Positions 44,101-44,340 of a stretch of DNA of 44,340 bases are shown piece after piece. How positions within the stretch are numbered: position 1 is the stretch's first letter; the number at the start of each line of letters is the position of its first letter. Source of the DNA: Burkholderiales bacterium (lineage in GTDB: Bacteria > Pseudomonadota > Gammaproteobacteria > Burkholderiales > WYBJ01); contig JADLAC010000028.1 of assembly GCA_020848435.1 (NCBI GenBank), positions 1 through 44,340 of the forward strand, read 5' to 3'. Both the position numbers and the translations under genes were made by a program. The notes below the pieces were generated by a model. That model was not told the DNA's origin. It ran no database searches and saw only the letters and a program-made list of their open reading frames with translations.

Positions 44101-44340
44101 CGAGCGGAGACGGCCTGTTTTCCATACGCGGCAATGCAACGCTGCGGGTGGACGGCACCGTAAGCTTCGTGCGATTGGCATTGGAGGCGGGAGGCAGCTT
44201 GTCGGGCGCGGGAACGCTGACGCTCACGGGCACGGGCAGCCAATGGAGCGGTGGGCTGATGAGCGGCGGGGGGACGACGCGCATTGCCGCGGGCGCTGAG
44301 CTGTCGGTGGTGGGAGGCAACCGCAAGTACCTGGGCGCTC
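35169..44340 (+). CDS. Giant LEPR-XLL surface protein with an internal vanadium haloperoxidase domain (3' end outside window)
   Basis: No stop occurs in 3057 codons, and the frame leaves the window open. Residues 1-50 are Arg-rich, followed by LFEGLEPRLLLSAD (51-64), the LEPR-XLL motif found at the start of very large secreted proteins. In order: a CARDB-like domain (about 65-178); beta-rich sequence to about 500; Ig-like domains (about 500-715); a haloperoxidase domain (about 716-1108); Ig-like and SbsA-like domains (to 1415); a carboxypeptidase-regulatory-like segment; a 47-residue Gly/Ala tract (1725-1771); thrombospondin-3 calcium motifs (about 2122-2162); a beta-propeller-like section (about 2170-2470); Ig/SbsA-like domains; then beta-strand repeats of the autotransporter-adhesin kind to the edge. 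GGAGG lies 8 bases before ATG 35169. The secretion route is unknown. Confidence 0.92.
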   Translation, partial: MSIRSRPRRVRVAPRVSALCAHVRRALAAIRQRRRQLSIGALSPTPRRPILFEGLEPRLLLSADITPSLTSIALTDPVLPSDAIVQEVMLANAGDEDVPAGIVIDLYGSLDGSLDAGDRKIAAFVTTQAIPAGDSRAVSGTLDVSELTPGIYSVIAEADATDLVAEADESNNIAIGAGAFNLAWRFGAVAGHAGNVPLSVLDADGSEVTFSLTGKGTGEFELTPEGFALSLSGTDAASAFSLGVAGGDGQVLLHEVIVQGALAAFNAPGAVLSGDFASGALGTLALLDVEGIAPTIVVPSLARLIVQNDFHADLHLTGNPAVALVMMNAQVGGAIAGDWNIQGRAGQISAGRTDEGWHASFTEPVSSLVTQGDMSGELAAPSLGLLQVGGDLARAEIMIGADLGVDGLLGGTGENADSFSAGNLPRIRVAGSISESRIWVGIDPVDGVFDNGNDVLVPGRGAEIREIAVGGTIDVLTAIASKVAPLVIRVDQQNVVTATLPQVVTQPLDRVAPTIDAFLEFDSGASAEDRISIDASVAGTVRDFSAIASVKVGLDGAPESSFVEIAHRLQGNSFLLLEDFVAALAGGTLADGVHTLHMQATDIWGNRSGVVDFTFTRDTTAPSQLSFGLALTSDTDVVGDDETRAARVSLTGITEAGAELALLSPPMQTLASLAGAFQFADVALAVGPNTFSVQARDAAGNVTTLERSIIRSGAIAADAVLGWNQQALEAIRLAVSRPAEATRALALVSLAQYDTIAAIEGTPAFLVQRNAVGPVLPEAALAQAAHSVLSTLFPFRRAVLDAALAQQLAAAADGDAKTNAIALGRDIALAILALRADDGASDFADYPGSAEIGYWRPTAPMFEVAENPQWVGVMPFALASPDAFRPDAPPALDSAAYAQSVEEVRSLGSATSSARSADQSQAAQFWADGKGSYSPPGHWNAIAQQIALREGNSLTANVRLFAQLNVALADASIAVWDAKYAYGLWRPIDAINHAGADGNAQTIEDNGWTPLLITPFHPEYVSGHSTYSHAAATVLGAAFGDDTEFETTSLTLPGIARSYTSFTDAAREAGRSRIYGGIHYEFSNQAGQALGQRVADAVLARFALAQDGQAPAIVAAASPPVSNENLALTGQILDNLSGVQSAQYRIDAGDFAALALDAQGRFAITTAFALDGAGDGEHTIEILATDAAGNTSEIFTRGVTLDTEAPAIALTSLAQGATLDDTSRLTGAADPTGSMLVALSYRLDGAPVQTLIFDPRTGEFDEALALGDLALGDHTLTLSARDAAGNEAVLTRTLALIEAAPFTLTEVTPAPGTSDVGVTYRPQVSFSRAVDAGTLTAESFYATDASGQKVAATIVPALDGSFAWLFFAAPLPGASVITLHVDGSLIEAAADGALLDADGDGTAGGGFASTFTTVSRTSIPATTLIGKVVDPGIDLEPMTFDDMRRGQDGIIHTADDVFLNPIAHAKVFILGQEERFVFTDAEGDFELTDVPVGNVKLAIDGRTATNAPAGFFWPEMVMDMTIEPGLPNTVMGSMGTPEEQRANEDRREAYLPRIPTSMLQAVSATEATVVTVDERSAPDLSAAQRAALKLLVQPGSAVGEDGEALDDVQIGIATVAPELIRDMLPAGVQGVPTTITIQAPGVAQFAQPIQLTFPNVYAAAPGTKLNFYSFDHTTGLMVIEGTATVSADGASVTTDSGTGITKPGWHGLTRPGGLQRVDVGDGGFGAGGAGGGGGGGAGGGGGGGAGGGGGGGGGGGGGGGGGAGGGGAGGGHVDGDKDGDGKPDIDEPPQDDDDERYEVGMSIVVTIPGESFFVNPFFELDLPEPLPSYDYALEYKYPPEDLQWTFDVGSLSFTVPDIVSWALPDSATYALFNVRGDFAATGSVGAEMTIRFDSLLDSARFTTQLGFDVDASLTATVSGGLVEWLPAEAKEFVSRPRTFDIPIPPIAGIKVPPQTIKLPFTIPDVLKNQSFSIGATAGVNIGASIVISPTVFFRHVEDTAPQLRSALLMPLADESIGGEDALTAFSPLALAALESAQGYSNSRGFGSDTRAYYRYLLEDGNEIAGVSDPLGRFDVFLPESSAFTLVVYRPATNAWELSEGSSGRSGSSARSSFGLDQIGGIDSDGDGVPDIGEFVIGTRSDAVDSDRDGITDAAELSQGSDPLSGQAAVTGVTGVLALKGEAKGIASGLSSSSDTAMVAVATGSHGVAFVDVGRSDNPRVIREVDLSGDSTDVAFDPRLGFAAVASNAGGLNLVSVDGTVRAIAIASSNVEIIDGIVYANNGGELRSFDLLTGERLQTISLANSSIVAMAREGQVLYTVDASRTLRAIDVASGFMITRGSIALPVSATRLFVGGGIAYIAAEGPFTGGFATVDVANADALALLSGVDATNIAARATAANGSGLAVGVGRPGGVANLGNLLHVLNVSDPRRTDGFITQYTLPQTPFDVAIVGGVALVADGSGDLVIVNYRAADNQGVAPSVTATLNAADADATAPGLQIQEGTMLAVSTTVSDDVQVREVELLLNGQVVRRDLSFPFDLALNLPSIAANGNDAITLEVRATDTGGNVGSSAPIAVQLVPDIVGPTIIDSNVAEGASKGRSFRAITLTFSEAIDEATLNVDTVRLIAPDGSVVAPIDIQIRERGRQAQVTYDPLPQIGAYQLRLLAASITDRAGNPLGTGAQTTNFIIEDFSIEWVGPSGGFWDVAANWSTGAVPVADDDVFVGLAPGSSIVFRTGTVSVQTLTSDARLVVSGGSLTVAGESDFEGGLRLTNGTVQLNGPGSVQGGLELSGGVLRVSGALDVDALIVSGGTLTGAETVNVAMPSVWSAGEISGAGTVSFNGDLDLSGNASRTLRGGRVINTLGTTTWSGATAANTNDFFLGLATINNSGTWIDANAFSTLAQEWFSDGKTTFNNTGTYRKQRASTSTLQLIFNNAGTVDVQGGILSLNLGGTSEGTFNADDGAQLVFAAGTHAWATQASASGDGLFSIRGNATLRVDGTVSFVRLALEAGGSLSGAGTLTLTGTGSQWSGGLMSGGGTTRIAAGAELSVVGGNRKYLGA
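37314..38490 (+). other. Vanadium-dependent haloperoxidase domain within the giant protein
   Basis: About 392 residues of helical sequence interrupt the beta-rich protein. Vanadate-site residues are present in order: Lys979 and Arg986 (KYAYGLWRP), Ser1022-Gly1023-His1024 (PEYVSGHS), Arg1073 and His1079 (SRIYGGIHYEF). The gaps Lys+7=Arg and Arg+6=His equal those of fungal vanadium chloroperoxidase (K353/R360, S402-G403-H404, R490/H496). The domain would bind vanadate and oxidise halide with H2O2, or act as an acid phosphatase, since the two families share this site. Confidence 0.88.
40341..40481 (+). repeat. Gly/Ala tract: 47 codons of GGC/GGT/GCC, 17 Gly in a row
   Basis: An in-frame triplet repeat inside the giant gene. 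The longest unbroken glycine run is 40404-40454. GGC and GGT blocks alternate, for example six GGT in a row, which suggests growth by slippage. It is followed by an acidic calcium-motif segment (DGDKDGDGKPDIDEP), so it looks like a flexible hinge between two halves of the protein. Confidence 0.9.
41532..41654 (+). other. Thrombospondin type-3 calcium-binding repeats in the giant protein
   Basis: The encoded motifs DSDGDGVPDIGE and DSDRDGITDAAEL follow the D-x-D-x-D-G-x-x-D pattern, with GSDPLSG closing the segment. Calcium would stiffen this linker before the propeller-like section. A similar single motif follows the Gly tract near 40485. Confidence 0.8.

Overview
The window is GC-rich bacterial chromosome. 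It most resembles a betaproteobacterium of the Burkholderiales type. Pointers are a Bug/TctC tricarboxylate-receptor gene plus the wreck of a second one, a DnaE1-type polymerase III alpha subunit of the usual proteobacterial length, a PEP-CTERM protein and an LEPR-XLL giant surface protein. The lineage is an inference from gene content. No rRNA, tRNA or CRISPR array was seen.

Layout. (1) 1-182: a C-terminal scrap of an unidentified, possibly transposase, gene. (2) 183-10407: a FadL-type outer-membrane channel, divergent from a hybrid sensor kinase. Next comes a single 2030-residue protein that joins a GMC oxidoreductase, an alpha/beta hydrolase and a PhoD-like phosphatase. A convergent LuxR-type response regulator closes this part. 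Kinase and regulator lie on either side of the fusion gene, so they may form one signalling unit. (3) 10846-17506: three very small genes, a coupled hydrolase/lipoprotein-peptidase pair, a PEBP-family gene, a goose-lysozyme-like protein, a PP2C phosphatase and an exported helical-repeat protein. (4) 17670-21615: a sulfatase, an isoaspartyl-peptidase/asparaginase, a Bug receptor and a Bug pseudogene. Two short direct repeats sit exactly at the 3' end of the sulfatase gene and the 5' end of the asparaginase gene. (5) 21829-26817: dnaE, an IclR regulator and acylphosphatase.

(6) 27107-34337: a six-gene operon hyfB-C-E-F-G-I. It looks like a group 4 membrane hydrogenase, but its large subunit has lost all four cysteines that would hold the NiFe site and has no C-terminal processing tail. 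The small subunit keeps its Fe-S cysteines. This matches the energy-converting hydrogenase-related (Ehr) type: a proton-pumping, complex I-like machine that cannot use H2 and whose electron donor is not evident here.

(7) 34551-44340: a PEP-CTERM protein, then a giant open frame that starts at 35169 and runs off the window (at least 3057 codons, no stop). It begins with an LEPR-XLL N-terminus and carries CARDB, Ig-like, SbsA-like, thrombospondin-3 and beta-propeller-like segments, a 47-residue Gly/Ala tract and beta-strand repeats. In its middle is a complete vanadium-haloperoxidase domain with every vanadate-binding residue at the family spacing. An enzyme built into a giant surface or secreted protein is the most striking thing in the window. 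The Ehr-type operon and the three-enzyme fusion are next.
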